Assembly (NCBI RefSeq): GCF_008709575.1
Contig: NZ_VYIK01000024.1
Location: 1 to 48,389, forward strand
Direction: 5' to 3'
DNA: 48,389 nucleotides
DNA from: Mycobacterium sp.
Lineage (GTDB): Bacteria > Actinomycetota > Actinomycetes > Mycobacteriales > Mycobacteriaceae
A program made the position numbers and the translations under genes. The notes beneath the pieces were generated by a model. The model was given only the letters and a program-made list of their open reading frames with translations. It had not been told where the DNA came from and made no database searches. Of the stretch, positions 10,314 through 19,124 are shown one piece after another (within the stretch, counting starts at the first letter, position 1; each line of letters begins with the position of its first letter).

Positions 10314-11621
10314 CTAAGGCAGCGGGCCCTGGCTGATCTCTTCCAACATCTCGGTGACCAGCGCGGCGATCGGCGACCGCTCGCTGCGCAGCAACGTGAT
10401 GTGGGCGAACAGCGGATGGCCCTTGAGTTTCTCGATCACCGCGACGACGCCGTCGTGGCGGCCCACCCGCAGATTGTCGCGCTGCGCGACGTCGTGGGTC
10501 AGCACCACCCGCGACCCGGTGCCCAGCCGCGACAGCACGGTCAGCAAGACGTTGCGTTCCAGTGACTGCGCCTCGTCGACGATGACGAATGCGTCGTGCA
10601 GCGACCGGCCCCGGATGTGGGTCAGGGGCAGCACCTCCAGCATGCCCCGGGAGAGCACCTCGTCGAGCACGGCGGGGCTCGCCAGGCCTTCCAGCGTGTC
10701 GAAGACCGCCTGCGCCCAGGGGCCCATCTTGTCGCTCTCGCTGCCGGGCAGATAGCCCAGTTCCTGCCCTCCGACAGCATAGAGCGGGCGAAACACCATC
10801 ACCTTGCGGTGGGTCCGCCGCTCCAGCACCGCCTCCAGCCCCGCGCACAAAGCCAGCGCCGATTTGCCGGTTCCGGCTTTGCCGCCCAGCGACACGATGC
10901 CTACCGACTCGTCGACGAGGATATCCAGCGCCACCCGCTGCTCGGCGGACCGTCCGCGCAGCCCGAACACCTCGCGGTCACCGCGCACCAGCTGCACCCG
11001 TTTGTGCGCAGTGATCCGCCCCAGCGCGTGCGAGCTGCCACCCAGTAGCCGAATCCCGGTGTGGCAGGGCAGGTCGCGGGCGGCGGCCAGGTCGATTTCG
11101 CCGTCGATGAACAGCGCGTCGATGTCCTCGGCGGCGGCCTCGACCTCGACCATCCCGGTCCATCCGGAAGTGACGACATCCTGAGCGTGGTACTCGTCGG
11201 CGGCCAGACCCACCGCAGCGGCCTTGACCCGCAACGGCATGTCTTTGCTGACCAGGGTGACGTGGTTACCCTCGGCGGCCAGGTTAGCCGCGCAGCTGAG
11301 GATCCGGCAGTCATTGCTGTCGGACCGGAAACCCGCGGGCAGCACTGCCGGGTCGGTGTGATTGAGCTCGACGTGCAGCGTTCCGCCTTGGGTGCCGACC
11401 GGGACGGGCTGATCAAGCCGTCCGTGCTCTAACCGCAGATCGTCGAAGAACCGCAGCGCCTGACGAGCGAACCAGCCGAGCTCGTGGTGATGGCGCTTGG
11501 CCTCCAGTTCGCTGATCACGACCAGCGGTACCACCACGTCGTGTTCGGCGAACCGGGTCGCAGCCCACGGATCGGACAACAGCACCGAGGTGTCGAGCAC
11601 ATACGTGCGAGTGTCAGTCAC
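10314..11621 (-). CDS. phoH2: PhoH2: PIN domain RNase fused to PhoH ATPase
   Basis: The 435-residue protein combines an N-terminal PIN-domain ribonuclease (residues 1-150; acidic Asp10 in YVLDTSVLL, then SELEAKR and SNDCRIL) with a C-terminal PhoH P-loop ATPase. The ATPase has Walker A GKAGTGKS at 247-254, Walker B VIVDEAQ at about 346-352, and [16 protein letters not shown]. In mycobacteria such proteins are reported RNA helicase/RNases and the toxin-like half of a phoAT-phoH2 module. The start is GTG 11621, with AGGAG seven bases before it. The GTG overlaps the stop of a short upstream ORF in one frame and directly follows the stop of another, so coupled translation is likely. Confidence 0.95.
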   Translation of the reverse strand: MTDTRTYVLDTSVLLSDPWAATRFAEHDVVVPLVVISELEAKRHHHELGWFARQALRFFDDLRLEHGRLDQPVPVGTQGGTLHVELNHTDPAVLPAGFRSDSNDCRILSCAANLAAEGNHVTLVSKDMPLRVKAAAVGLAADEYHAQDVVTSGWTGMVEVEAAAEDIDALFIDGEIDLAAARDLPCHTGIRLLGGSSHALGRITAHKRVQLVRGDREVFGLRGRSAEQRVALDILVDESVGIVSLGGKAGTGKSALALCAGLEAVLERRTHRKVMVFRPLYAVGGQELGYLPGSESDKMGPWAQAVFDTLEGLASPAVLDEVLSRGMLEVLPLTHIRGRSLHDAFVIVDEAQSLERNVLLTVLSRLGTGSRVVLTHDVAQRDNLRVGRHDGVVAVIEKLKGHPLFAHITLLRSERSPIAALVTEMLEEISQGPLP

Positions 11622-11713
11622 TTAGGCGCTCCTGCAGGCGAGCCGTGCGGCCCCGCACGGGAGATTCGGCGGGGCGGCGACACCAGGACCGGGGCCGGTC
11701 CCGTCGTGGGCAT
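11618..11713 (-). CDS. Candidate short ORF overlapping phoH2 (phoAT-like position), 31 aa
   Basis: ATG 11713 opens a 31-codon frame beginning [19 protein letters not shown]. Its TGA overlaps the GTG of phoH2 in the form GTGA (four bases). A small phoAT gene has been described just upstream of mycobacterial phoH2, and this overlap fits such an arrangement. I do not remember the PhoAT sequence well enough to call it. There is no clear ribosome-binding site, and composition alone cannot show coding. The competing frame at 11622-11756 is listed separately. Confidence 0.35.
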   Translation of the reverse strand: MPTTGPAPVLVSPPRRISRAGPHGSPAGAPK

Positions 11714-11756
11714 GACAAGAGGTGCCGTCTAGACAGCAGAGCATGTCGCTGGCCAT
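11622..11756 (-). CDS. Candidate Cys-containing short ORF directly before phoH2, 44 aa
   Basis: ATG 11756 opens a 44-codon frame beginning [19 protein letters not shown]. It has five cysteines and two histidines, and its TAA touches the GTG of phoH2. The frame is open further upstream (ATG 11780 gives MRVASLP). The CC and CHAH spacing could be a metal-binding or Cys-sensing peptide. This is speculative, and only one of the two overlapping frames is likely to be real. It fills the 216-base gap between desA2 and phoH2. Confidence 0.3.
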   Translation of the reverse strand: MASDMLCCLDGTSCHAHDGTGPGPGVAAPPNLPCGAARLACRSA

Positions 11757-11837
11757 CGGAAGCGACGCTACTCGCATCAGCGCCGTCCCGCTCGGCAGAC
11801 GCGCCGGGCTCGCCCGGCGGCCGCGAGCCGGCTGTCC

Positions 11838-12662
11838 TCAGGCGATGAATTGTTGCAGCTCGGGCTCCTCGGCCGCGCCCCAGGCGGTGATGCGGTCGGA
11901 GATCACCTGGCGCAGCAGCGCGGGTCCGAAGATTCCGGCGTCGGCGACTGCACGCACCTTGTCGCGATAGGCGTCGATGTCGGCGCCGATGACCTCGAAT
12001 TCGGCGGCACGGGCAGCGATCGCAGCCACCGTCTCGTCGCGGCGGTAACCAAGGCAGTGCGCGACGAGGTTGGCGAAGAACTGCTCGTGGCGTTGTTCGT
12101 CGTTGCTGATCCGGCCGATGAGCCCGGCCAGGACCGGCTCGTCGATCTGCGCGGCCAGGTTACGGCAGAACACCGCGTGGGCACCTTCGTAGAACGTCAT
12201 GTAGGCCAGCGTTTCGAGCTGGCTGTAGTGGTCGGCCCGATAGCCCTTCATGACGTGCTCGACCCGGACCTGCTCGTTGGCGCTCGGATCGATTTCGCGG
12301 GTTACCACGAGGTAGTTGCGCAGCGCGATGGCATGCAACTGCTCCTCGGCGGTCCACCGGCCCAGCCAGCGGCCCCACCAGTCCTCGAGGATGAAGTGCT
12401 CGACCAGCTCACGGTGATGCCCGGCCAGGTTGTCCTTGCTGATCAGGAGGATCTCGCACGCGTCGGTGACAGTCCGGGGCAGCGTCATCTGCGACGGGTC
12501 CCAGTCCCGCCCGCCCAGCAAGGCGAAGTTCTCCCCGCGGTCGAACGGCACGTAGTCGTGCGCGAACCAGAGTTCCTCGGTGTTGAGGTGGCGGTCCATG
12601 TTCTGTTCCACCACCGGCTCGAGTTCCAGGGTCAGTGCGTTAGCTACGGGTTTCTGTGCCAT
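11838..12662 (-). CDS. desA2: Acyl-[acyl-carrier-protein] desaturase DesA2
   Basis: Diiron acyl-ACP desaturase family member, linked to mycolic acid unsaturation. The 274-residue protein begins MAQKPVANALTLELEPVVE and has the four-helix-bundle iron ligands in place: ELVEHF (about residues 85-90), EEQLH (Glu107, His110), YEGAH (Glu159) and DEQRH (Glu189, His192). I chose ATG 12662: it lies six bases after a TACAGT -10 motif, so the mRNA may be leaderless. A 12-bp palindrome overlaps that -10. The long open extension upstream is antisense to the esterase gene and is not coding. Confidence 0.93.
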   Translation of the reverse strand: MAQKPVANALTLELEPVVEQNMDRHLNTEELWFAHDYVPFDRGENFALLGGRDWDPSQMTLPRTVTDACEILLISKDNLAGHHRELVEHFILEDWWGRWLGRWTAEEQLHAIALRNYLVVTREIDPSANEQVRVEHVMKGYRADHYSQLETLAYMTFYEGAHAVFCRNLAAQIDEPVLAGLIGRISNDEQRHEQFFANLVAHCLGYRRDETVAAIAARAAEFEVIGADIDAYRDKVRAVADAGIFGPALLRQVISDRITAWGAAEEPELQQFIA

Positions 12663-12666
12663 GAGG

Positions 12667-12684
12667 TAACTGTAACTGCAGTTA
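12667..12684. promoter_or_regulatory. desA2 operator-like repeats: TAACTG, TAACTG, CAGTTA
   Basis: Two direct TAACTG copies (12667-12672, 12673-12678) are followed by the inverted CAGTTA (12679-12684). The last two form a perfect 12-bp palindrome, TAACTGCAGTTA. On the minus strand the -10 candidate TACAGT (12674-12669) lies inside the cluster, exactly one -10-to-start distance from ATG 12662, so a bound protein would block the promoter. The TetR-type regulator MadR is known to control desA1 and desA2 in mycobacteria, which makes it the first candidate. I have not matched its published motif. Confidence 0.6.
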
Positions 12685-12779
12685 ACGTGTTTCGGGAAGC
12701 CGACCCGGCAGTGTCGCGTCCGCCCGGCCGAAGGGTCCGGCCCGCTGGCGCTCACAGGTTCTACAGAACTATTGTTAAT

Positions 12780-14342
12780 ATGGAAGCAACTATTTTTAAA
12801 CTTACGCCAGTGGAGCTCAGGCACGCAGTGCTTCGCCCGTACGCCATCGCCGGCGTCGTCCTGATCGGCGCCGGGCTCATCGTCGCCCCGCCGGTCACTG
12901 CCCCGCCACCCCGGGTCGAGGTGCGCACGGTGGCGCTCACATCCGGTGATGCCGCCGGCGCCGCGGACCCGGCGACCGTGGCTTTGATCATGAGCGGCAG
13001 CGGCGCGCCGACACTTCCCCCAACCCTCTTCGATTTCGTCAACAGTTTCTACATCCAGCCGAATTTCCCCGGTGCAACCGCGGTGTCCCTGGGTGCGCCG
13101 CAACAGCTGTACCCGCTGAGCGGCGTGCACAACGGGTTCTTCGACACGTCGGTGCAAGCGGGCGTCACCATCCTCGACGACGCTCTCACCCGACAACTCG
13201 CCGACGGGAACCACGTCGTGGTCTACGGCCAGTCCCAGGGTGCCACGATCGAGACCCTCGAGATGGAGCACCTCGCGTCGAGTGCCCATCCGCCGAATCC
13301 GGACCAGCTGAACTTCGTACTGACCGGTGACCCGGACCTGCCCAACGGCGGCATGCTGGAGCGCTTCGATTTCCCCGGCCTGCCCAGCAATCTCACGCTG
13401 CCGTCGCTGGGCGTGGAATTCTACGGCGCCACCCCGGCGGACACCCCCTACCCGACCGTCATCTACACCGGCGAATACGACGGGTTTGCCGATTTTCCGC
13501 GCTACCCGATCGATCTCCTGGCGGACGTCAATGCCCTGCTGGGCATCCTTTACGTCCACGTGGCCAGTTATTTTTCCCAGTCTTCGGTCGACCAGGCATT
13601 TGTGTGGCAGCCGTCCCCCGGGTACGACGGCGACACCACCTACTACCTGATCCCCACCAAGGATCTGCCGCTGTTGGACCCGCTGCGGGGCAACCCGTTG
13701 GGGAACGCGATCGCCGACCTCCTGCAACCGGATCTGAGGGTCCTGATCAACCTGGGCTACGGGCCGGACAACGTCGGCTACGGCGAATATCCCAACGTCT
13801 CCACCCCGGCGTCCGGACTTTTCCCGGATGTCAACCCGCTCACCGTGCTCGACAACCTGGCCAGCGGGGCCCAGCAGGGCGTCCACGACTTTGTGGCCGA
13901 TCTCACCACGATGTCGCCGGCCGGCATCTTCTCGACGGACCCCGGTCCCACGGTCACACCGCTTGACCTGAATCCCGGCGACGTCATCCCCGCGCTGCAG
14001 AACGTGATCACCGACAACAGCAACGCGCTTGCCACCCTGATCGCCGCACCGCTGGATGCGTTCATGCCGACGGTGGATGTGGGCGCCGCGGTGGTCACCG
14101 CGCTCCCCGAGGTGACCAGCAACCTCGTCATCGCGGGGCTGGGCCAACTGGCCGCCGGCGACACCAGCGCGGCGTTCACCGACGTCACCGATCCGATCGG
14201 CGGCACAGTGGGGCTGTTGTCGATAGCCGGCTTTGCACTCCTCGAGGTGCTCGATGAAACAGCGCAGCGAGTCACCACCGCCGTTCAAAGTGCGGTCACC
14301 GACGACATGGATTTCATCGCGGGGCTTGCGGGTCTCTTCTGA
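12780..14342 (+). CDS. PE-PPE domain (serine hydrolase) exported protein without PE/PPE head
   Basis: A 520-residue protein. Residues 17-40 form a signal or anchor helix (LRPYAIAGVVLIGAGLIVAPP). The PE-PPE alpha/beta-hydrolase domain (about 65-300) has the nucleophile elbow VVVYGQSQGATI (Ser152), the TGDPDLPNGG loop and YTGEYDGFADFP, probably near the acid residue. The C-terminal 200 residues are hydrophobic and of low complexity. Relatives include esterases and the acyltransferase-like Chp1/Chp2 proteins that finish acylated trehalose lipids; which activity applies is unknown. It starts at ATG 12780, four bases after a TATTGT -10-like motif, so perhaps leaderless. It is divergent from desA2 and has no counterpart I know of at the M. 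tuberculosis desA2-glyA1 junction, so it is likely an insertion. Confidence 0.82.
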   Translation: MEATIFKLTPVELRHAVLRPYAIAGVVLIGAGLIVAPPVTAPPPRVEVRTVALTSGDAAGAADPATVALIMSGSGAPTLPPTLFDFVNSFYIQPNFPGATAVSLGAPQQLYPLSGVHNGFFDTSVQAGVTILDDALTRQLADGNHVVVYGQSQGATIETLEMEHLASSAHPPNPDQLNFVLTGDPDLPNGGMLERFDFPGLPSNLTLPSLGVEFYGATPADTPYPTVIYTGEYDGFADFPRYPIDLLADVNALLGILYVHVASYFSQSSVDQAFVWQPSPGYDGDTTYYLIPTKDLPLLDPLRGNPLGNAIADLLQPDLRVLINLGYGPDNVGYGEYPNVSTPASGLFPDVNPLTVLDNLASGAQQGVHDFVADLTTMSPAGIFSTDPGPTVTPLDLNPGDVIPALQNVITDNSNALATLIAAPLDAFMPTVDVGAAVVTALPEVTSNLVIAGLGQLAAGDTSAAFTDVTDPIGGTVGLLSIAGFALLEVLDETAQRVTTAVQSAVTDDMDFIAGLAGLF

Positions 14343-14365
14343 TCCGCCGGTTCCGCCGATGCACG

Positions 14366-15844
14366 CTACAGCGTCAGCCCCGGGTAGAGCGGGTTGGCGG
14401 CCAGCAGCTCGGCGGCGGCGGCGTGCACCCGCTGCGCGGTGCCGTCAGCCAGCCGGTATCTGGCCTTGGACGGGCCCGAGGTCCCCGAACCTGGGGTGGT
14501 GTTGGCCAGCACGTCGACCACCAGGTCGGCCACCCGGTCGAACTCGGCGGCGCCGAATCCGCGGGTGGTCAGCGCCGGGGTGCCCAAACGGATGCCGCTG
14601 GTGTACCACGCCCCGTTCGGGTCGGCGGGGATGGCGTTGCGGTTGGTGACGACTCCGGCGTCCAGCAGCGCGGATTCGGCCTGGCGCCCGGTCAGCCCGA
14701 ACGACGTGACGTCCAGCAGCACGATGTGGTTGTCGGTGCCGCCGGTGACCAGCCGCGCGCCCCGCCGCAGGAATCCTTCGGCCAACACCTGAGCATTGTC
14801 GGCGACCCGCTGGGCATAGGACTGGAATGCGGGTTGGCGGGCCTCGGCCAGCGCGACCGCCTTGGCGGCCATCACGTGGGCCAGTGGTCCGCCCAGCACC
14901 ATTGGGCAGCCCTTGTCGACGGCGTCGGCGTACTCCGGCTGCGCCAGGATCAGTCCGCCCCGCGGTCCGCGCAGCGACTTGTGCGTGGTGGTGGTGGTGA
15001 CATGCGCGTGCGGCACCGGGTCCTCGTCGCCGGTCAGCACCTTGCCCGCCACCAACCCGGCAAAGTGCGCCATGTCGACCATCAGCACCGCGCCGACCTC
15101 GTCGGCGATCTGGCGCATCGTGGCAAAGTTGATCCGCCGCGGGTACGCCGAGTACCCGGCGACCAGGATCAGCGGCCTGAATTCCCGCGCTAAGGCGGCG
15201 ACCGCGGCATAGTCCAGCAGCCCGGTGTGCGGGTCGGTGCCATAGCTGCGCTGGTGGAACATCTTGCCGGAGATATTGGGCCGAAAACCATGGGTGAGGT
15301 GGCCCCCGGCATCTAATGACATGCCCAGCAGCCGCTGGTTTCCCAGCTGGTGTCGCAGCGCTTCCCAGTCCGCTTCCGAGAGGTCGTTGACCCCTTTGGC
15401 GCCGGCGTCGAGCAATGCGGGTGTCTCGACCCGGGTGGCCAGGATGGCCCAATAGGCGACGAGGTTGGCGTCGATACCCGAGTGCGGCTGGACGTAGGCA
15501 TAGGGTGCGCCGAACAACGCGCGGGCGTGCTCGGCGGCCACGCTTTCGACGGTGTCGACGTTGTGGCAACCGGCGTAGAAACGGTGCCCGATGGTGCCCT
15601 CGGCATACTTGTCGGACAGCCAATTGCCCATGGCCAGCAGTACCGCCGGGGAGGCGTAATTCTCGCTGGCGATCAGCTTGAGCGAATCACGTTGGTCAGC
15701 AAGTTCTTTGACCATCGCGGCGGCGATACGAGGTTCGACGGATTCGACGACCTGCACGGCGGCCCGGTAGGCGGCGCTGGCAGTGTCGGCATACTCGGCG
15801 CCAGGGGAAACCGCCGATGTGGTGGCGGTCGAGTCAGCTCTCAC
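14366..15844 (-). CDS. glyA: Serine hydroxymethyltransferase, long (chlamydial-type) form
   Basis: PLP enzyme that interconverts serine and glycine with tetrahydrofolate. It has 492 residues, against about 426 for the GlyA1 I know from M. tuberculosis. Core motifs are [44 protein letters not shown], and [15 protein letters not shown] with the PLP lysine at 289. An extra segment of about 35 residues lies between NLVAYWAIL and [11 protein letters not shown] (about 135-172), and there is an N-terminal extension. This arrangement and wording ([25 protein letters not shown]) match chlamydial and some actinobacterial SHMTs. The start is GTG 15844, eleven bases after the DUF885 stop, so co-transcribed with it. 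Confidence 0.93.
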   Translation of the reverse strand: MRADSTATTSAVSPGAEYADTASAAYRAAVQVVESVEPRIAAAMVKELADQRDSLKLIASENYASPAVLLAMGNWLSDKYAEGTIGHRFYAGCHNVDTVESVAAEHARALFGAPYAYVQPHSGIDANLVAYWAILATRVETPALLDAGAKGVNDLSEADWEALRHQLGNQRLLGMSLDAGGHLTHGFRPNISGKMFHQRSYGTDPHTGLLDYAAVAALAREFRPLILVAGYSAYPRRINFATMRQIADEVGAVLMVDMAHFAGLVAGKVLTGDEDPVPHAHVTTTTTHKSLRGPRGGLILAQPEYADAVDKGCPMVLGGPLAHVMAAKAVALAEARQPAFQSYAQRVADNAQVLAEGFLRRGARLVTGGTDNHIVLLDVTSFGLTGRQAESALLDAGVVTNRNAIPADPNGAWYTSGIRLGTPALTTRGFGAAEFDRVADLVVDVLANTTPGSGTSGPSKARYRLADGTAQRVHAAAAELLAANPLYPGLTL

Positions 15845-15855
15845 AGGATCTCACC

Positions 15856-17172
15856 CTAGTCGCCCCGCAGCGCCGAGGGCAGGAGCGGCTCGTCGAGCAG
15901 GCGCCCGAACCGCGCGGTGCGGCTTTCCCCGGCCGGCCCAGCGTCCAGCCAGCGCTGCAGCAGCCGGTAACCCTCGACATAGGTGCTGGTGTAGGCGCGC
16001 CACAGCGGGGAGGACAAAAACTGCAGCATCTGCTGCGCGCGAGCGTCGCTGACCAGCAGCCAGCGCTGCAGGAAATCGGCCACGGTGTCGGCCTCGCGGT
16101 GCTCGTCGTGCAGCATCAGCGCCGCGTCCTGACGGACGCCGGCCAGTGCTGCGGACGCTTCTGATACCGCTTCGGCCCGCTCGCCGTCGAAGCGCAGCCC
16201 CAGATCGGCGTAGATGGCAGCCGCCCAGGTGCCCCAGCCCGGCCCGACCGCCACGGATAGGGCCAGGTCGGCCAGGCCCTCGGCGATCAGGCACTGCGGC
16301 GTATTGACCACAAAGATGGTGTGTTCGGCCTGGCCCGCTCGTCTGACCAGCCCGGCCTCCTTGCGGCAATGCTCGGTGTGGTGGCCCGGATAGGACTCGT
16401 GGGCGACCAGCCGGGGCAGTTGTGACATCTGCTGCTTGACGTCGGCGTTGACCGCCACCGTGGAGCGATAGTTGCCCAGGTAGTAGTTGAATCCCGACCA
16501 CGGCTTGTCGCTGACCACTTGATAGTTCACGGTCTCGGTCTCGGGCAGCGGGTACTCGGCGCGCACCCGGTCGCGCAGTGCGCTGGAGAATGCCTCGATA
16601 CAGTCGGCCAGCCGGTGCGGGGGGATTTCCTCGGCCGCGCGGTAAACGGCCATCCGCTCGGCCAGCGGGCCGCTGCCGTCGAGCAGCTCGTCGAGCCGGG
16701 TGTGCGCCTGCCGGTAGGTCTCGACGTCGCCTTTGGCGATCTCGACGTCGAAGTAGTCGCGCACCTCGTCGACGAAGCCGATCGGGGCACCGGCGAACTT
16801 GCGCCCGGCACATGCCAGCGCCCGCAGGTGAGCGGCCAGATACTCGGCGCGAGCCTGATCGAATCCGCTATCGGCACCGCACCGCGGTACGTCGGAGAGC
16901 TGCTCGATCAGCCGCTCGGCCTGACGGACGAGATCGGCCGGTTGGGGCGCCGGCTCGTTGGCTACCGCGCGAGGCAGCGCCGGATCACCGGTGAAGGCGT
17001 CCACGTAGCCGGCCTGGATCCGATCGAAACGCAAGCCCAGCATCAGATACTCGCGGATCAGCGCATCGGCTTCCGGGTTCTCCGCCACGGGTGTCAAGGT
17101 ATCCGGCCGGGTAGCCGGCCGGCGGCCGGGTGTGGTATCGGCCACGACGGGGAACAGTGGAGTAGGCGGCAC
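15856..17172 (-). CDS. DUF885 family putative zinc peptidase
   Basis: A 438-residue mainly helical protein with the DUF885 hallmark HESYPGHHTEH (residues 258-268), a likely zinc-binding motif. AEGLADLALSV follows about 50 residues later and could supply the glutamate ligand. The substrate is unknown; the family is distantly related to M3/M32-type metallopeptidases. The start is uncertain: GTG 17172 (MPPTPLF, with a G-rich stretch before it) or GTG 17088 (VAENPEADALIREYL), where similarity in relatives may begin. It is upstream of and co-directional with glyA and divergent from the DMT transporter gene. Confidence 0.82.
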   Translation of the reverse strand: MPPTPLFPVVADTTPGRRPATRPDTLTPVAENPEADALIREYLMLGLRFDRIQAGYVDAFTGDPALPRAVANEPAPQPADLVRQAERLIEQLSDVPRCGADSGFDQARAEYLAAHLRALACAGRKFAGAPIGFVDEVRDYFDVEIAKGDVETYRQAHTRLDELLDGSGPLAERMAVYRAAEEIPPHRLADCIEAFSSALRDRVRAEYPLPETETVNYQVVSDKPWSGFNYYLGNYRSTVAVNADVKQQMSQLPRLVAHESYPGHHTEHCRKEAGLVRRAGQAEHTIFVVNTPQCLIAEGLADLALSVAVGPGWGTWAAAIYADLGLRFDGERAEAVSEASAALAGVRQDAALMLHDEHREADTVADFLQRWLLVSDARAQQMLQFLSSPLWRAYTSTYVEGYRLLQRWLDAGPAGESRTARFGRLLDEPLLPSALRGD

Positions 17173-17213
17173 GACTGTGCCCCGCGGATGACATCCACGA
17201 CGAGAGGACGCTG

Positions 17214-18134
17214 ATGGCTAAGGAGGGAATCGCGGCGTTGCTGGCGCTGGGCGCCGCCCTCTGCGTTGCGGTTGGCGACGTCCTTCAGCAACGCGCCGCG
17301 CACCGGATCACCGACACTGACAGAACCAACCTCCAGCTGTTCGCCAAGCTCGTGGCTAATCGACGATGGCGATGGGGCGCCCTGCTGCTGATCGCGAGCA
17401 TCGGGTTGCAGGCCGCCGCGCTGGATGAGGGTTCGGTGCTGCTGGTCCAGGCGCTGCTGGTGCTTTCGCTGCTTTTCGCGTTGCCGATCAGTGCCCGGCT
17501 CTCCAATCGCGCCTTGACCCGCCGAGAGTGGATCTGGGCCATCGTGCTCACCGCTGCGGTGACGGTGATCGTCACCGTCGGCAACCCGCAGGCCGGTCAT
17601 TCACGCCCATCCCTACAGGCCTGGGTACCCGTCGTGGCGGTGCTGGGGCCCCTGCTGCTCGGCTGTCTGATCGCTGCCCGGATCCGCGGCGGGGCGGTGG
17701 CCGCGGTGCTGTTCGCGTTCGTGTCGGGTTCGTTGTGGGGCGTCTTCGCAGTTCTCACCAAGCAAGTCGTGACCCAGCTCCACGACGGTCCGATGGCGGC
17801 GACTCGCTCGCCGCAGCTGTACGCCTGGATCCTGGTGGCGCTGGGGGGGTTCGCCTGGGAGCAGTCGGCATTCCGCGCTGGGGCGCTGACCGCGTCGATG
17901 CCGACCCTGGAGATCAGCCAGCCGGTCGTCGCAGCCGTGCTGGGCATCCTCGTCCTGGGCGAGACGCTGAACACCGGTCCCGCGGGGATGGCCGTCCTGG
18001 CGGTGGCAGCGCTGGCGATGACGGCAGCCACCGCAGCGCTCGCGCGCGGCGATGCGAAGGCCACGTGTCGAGGCGTCACGGCGACGCCGCGGCGTGCCAG
18101 CCCAGTCGCCGCCGCCGGCCGTCCCCGTCGCTGA
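17214..18134 (+). CDS. DMT-superfamily transporter
   Basis: A 306-residue integral membrane protein with nine or ten predicted helices arranged as two repeats. The first helix holds a [12 protein letters not shown] segment, the seventh region [10 protein letters not shown], and the second repeat ends [24 protein letters not shown], the signature of drug/metabolite (EamA-like) transporters. The last 40 residues are a basic tail. Substrate unknown. ATG 17214 has GAGAGGA five bases upstream. The gene ends 31 bases before coaA. Confidence 0.82.
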   Translation: MAKEGIAALLALGAALCVAVGDVLQQRAAHRITDTDRTNLQLFAKLVANRRWRWGALLLIASIGLQAAALDEGSVLLVQALLVLSLLFALPISARLSNRALTRREWIWAIVLTAAVTVIVTVGNPQAGHSRPSLQAWVPVVAVLGPLLLGCLIAARIRGGAVAAVLFAFVSGSLWGVFAVLTKQVVTQLHDGPMAATRSPQLYAWILVALGGFAWEQSAFRAGALTASMPTLEISQPVVAAVLGILVLGETLNTGPAGMAVLAVAALAMTAATAALARGDAKATCRGVTATPRRASPVAAAGRPRR

Positions 18135-18165
18135 CCGGATCGTCGCGGCTGCAAGACTGGCACTC

Positions 18166-19104
18166 ATGTCACGGCTGAGCGAGCCGAGTCCCTACGTGGA
18201 GTTCGACCGAAGTCAGTGGCGCGCGCTGCGGATGTCCACCCCGCTGCCGCTGACCGAAGCCGAAGTGGTGGCCCTGCGGGGCCTGGGCGAGCAGGTCGAC
18301 CTGCGCGAAGTCGAGGAGGTGTACCTGCCGCTGGCCCGCCTGCTGCATCTGCAGGTCGCCGCGCGTCAACGGCTGTTCGCCGCCACCGCCGAATTCCTCG
18401 GCGAGCCGCAGCAGCACCCCGACCGGCCGGTCCCGTTCGTGATCGGGGTGGCCGGCAGCGTCGCAGTCGGCAAGTCGACCACCGCCCGCTTGCTGCAGGC
18501 GCTGCTGGCCCGCTGGGATCACCACCCCCGGGTCGACCTGGTGACCACCGACGGTTTCCTCTACCCCAACGCCGAGTTGGAACGCCGAAACCTCATGAAC
18601 CGCAAGGGTTTCCCAGAAAGCTATGACCGACGGGCGCTGCTGCGGTTCGTTACTTTGGTGAAGTCGGGTTCGCCCTACGCGTGCGCGCCGGTGTATTCGC
18701 ACCTGCGCTACGACATCGTGCCGGGCGCCAAGCAAGTGGTCCGCCACCCCGACATCTTGATCCTGGAAGGCCTCAATGTGCTGCAGACCGGGCCGACGCT
18801 GATGGTCTCGGACCTGTTCGACTTCTCGCTGTATGTCGATGCCCGGATCGAGGACATCGAACAGTGGTATGTGTCAAGGTTTCTGGCGATGCGCTCGACA
18901 GCGTTCGCCAATCCGGCGTCGCACTTCCACCACTACGCCGGCCTGTCCGACCGGGAGGCAATCGCCGCTGCCACCGGAATCTGGCGTTCGATCAACCGGC
19001 CCAACCTCGTCGAAAACATCCTGCCCACCCGCCCGCGGGCCACCCTCGTGCTGCGCAAAGACGCCGACCACTCCATCAACCGGCTGCGGCTGCGCAAGCT
19101 GTAG
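18166..19104 (+). CDS. coaA: Pantothenate kinase (type I)
   Basis: First and controlling step of CoA biosynthesis: phosphorylates pantothenate. The 312-residue protein matches the usual type I length. It has [13 protein letters not shown] at the N-terminus, the P-loop [12 protein letters not shown] (94-105), [44 protein letters not shown] and the C-terminal [12 protein letters not shown] start at ATG 18166; the upstream open frame overlaps the transporter gene and is not conserved. It is convergent with the Z-isoprenyl synthase. Confidence 0.96.
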   Translation: MSRLSEPSPYVEFDRSQWRALRMSTPLPLTEAEVVALRGLGEQVDLREVEEVYLPLARLLHLQVAARQRLFAATAEFLGEPQQHPDRPVPFVIGVAGSVAVGKSTTARLLQALLARWDHHPRVDLVTTDGFLYPNAELERRNLMNRKGFPESYDRRALLRFVTLVKSGSPYACAPVYSHLRYDIVPGAKQVVRHPDILILEGLNVLQTGPTLMVSDLFDFSLYVDARIEDIEQWYVSRFLAMRSTAFANPASHFHHYAGLSDREAIAAATGIWRSINRPNLVENILPTRPRATLVLRKDADHSINRLRLRKL

Positions 19105-19124
19105 CCTGAGCCGGGGGCCGCCCG

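Noticed and set aside
12663..14288. Open extension that would make an 816-codon desA2
   Set aside because: It is antisense to the PE-PPE esterase gene, and the DesA2 family N-terminus begins at ATG 12662.
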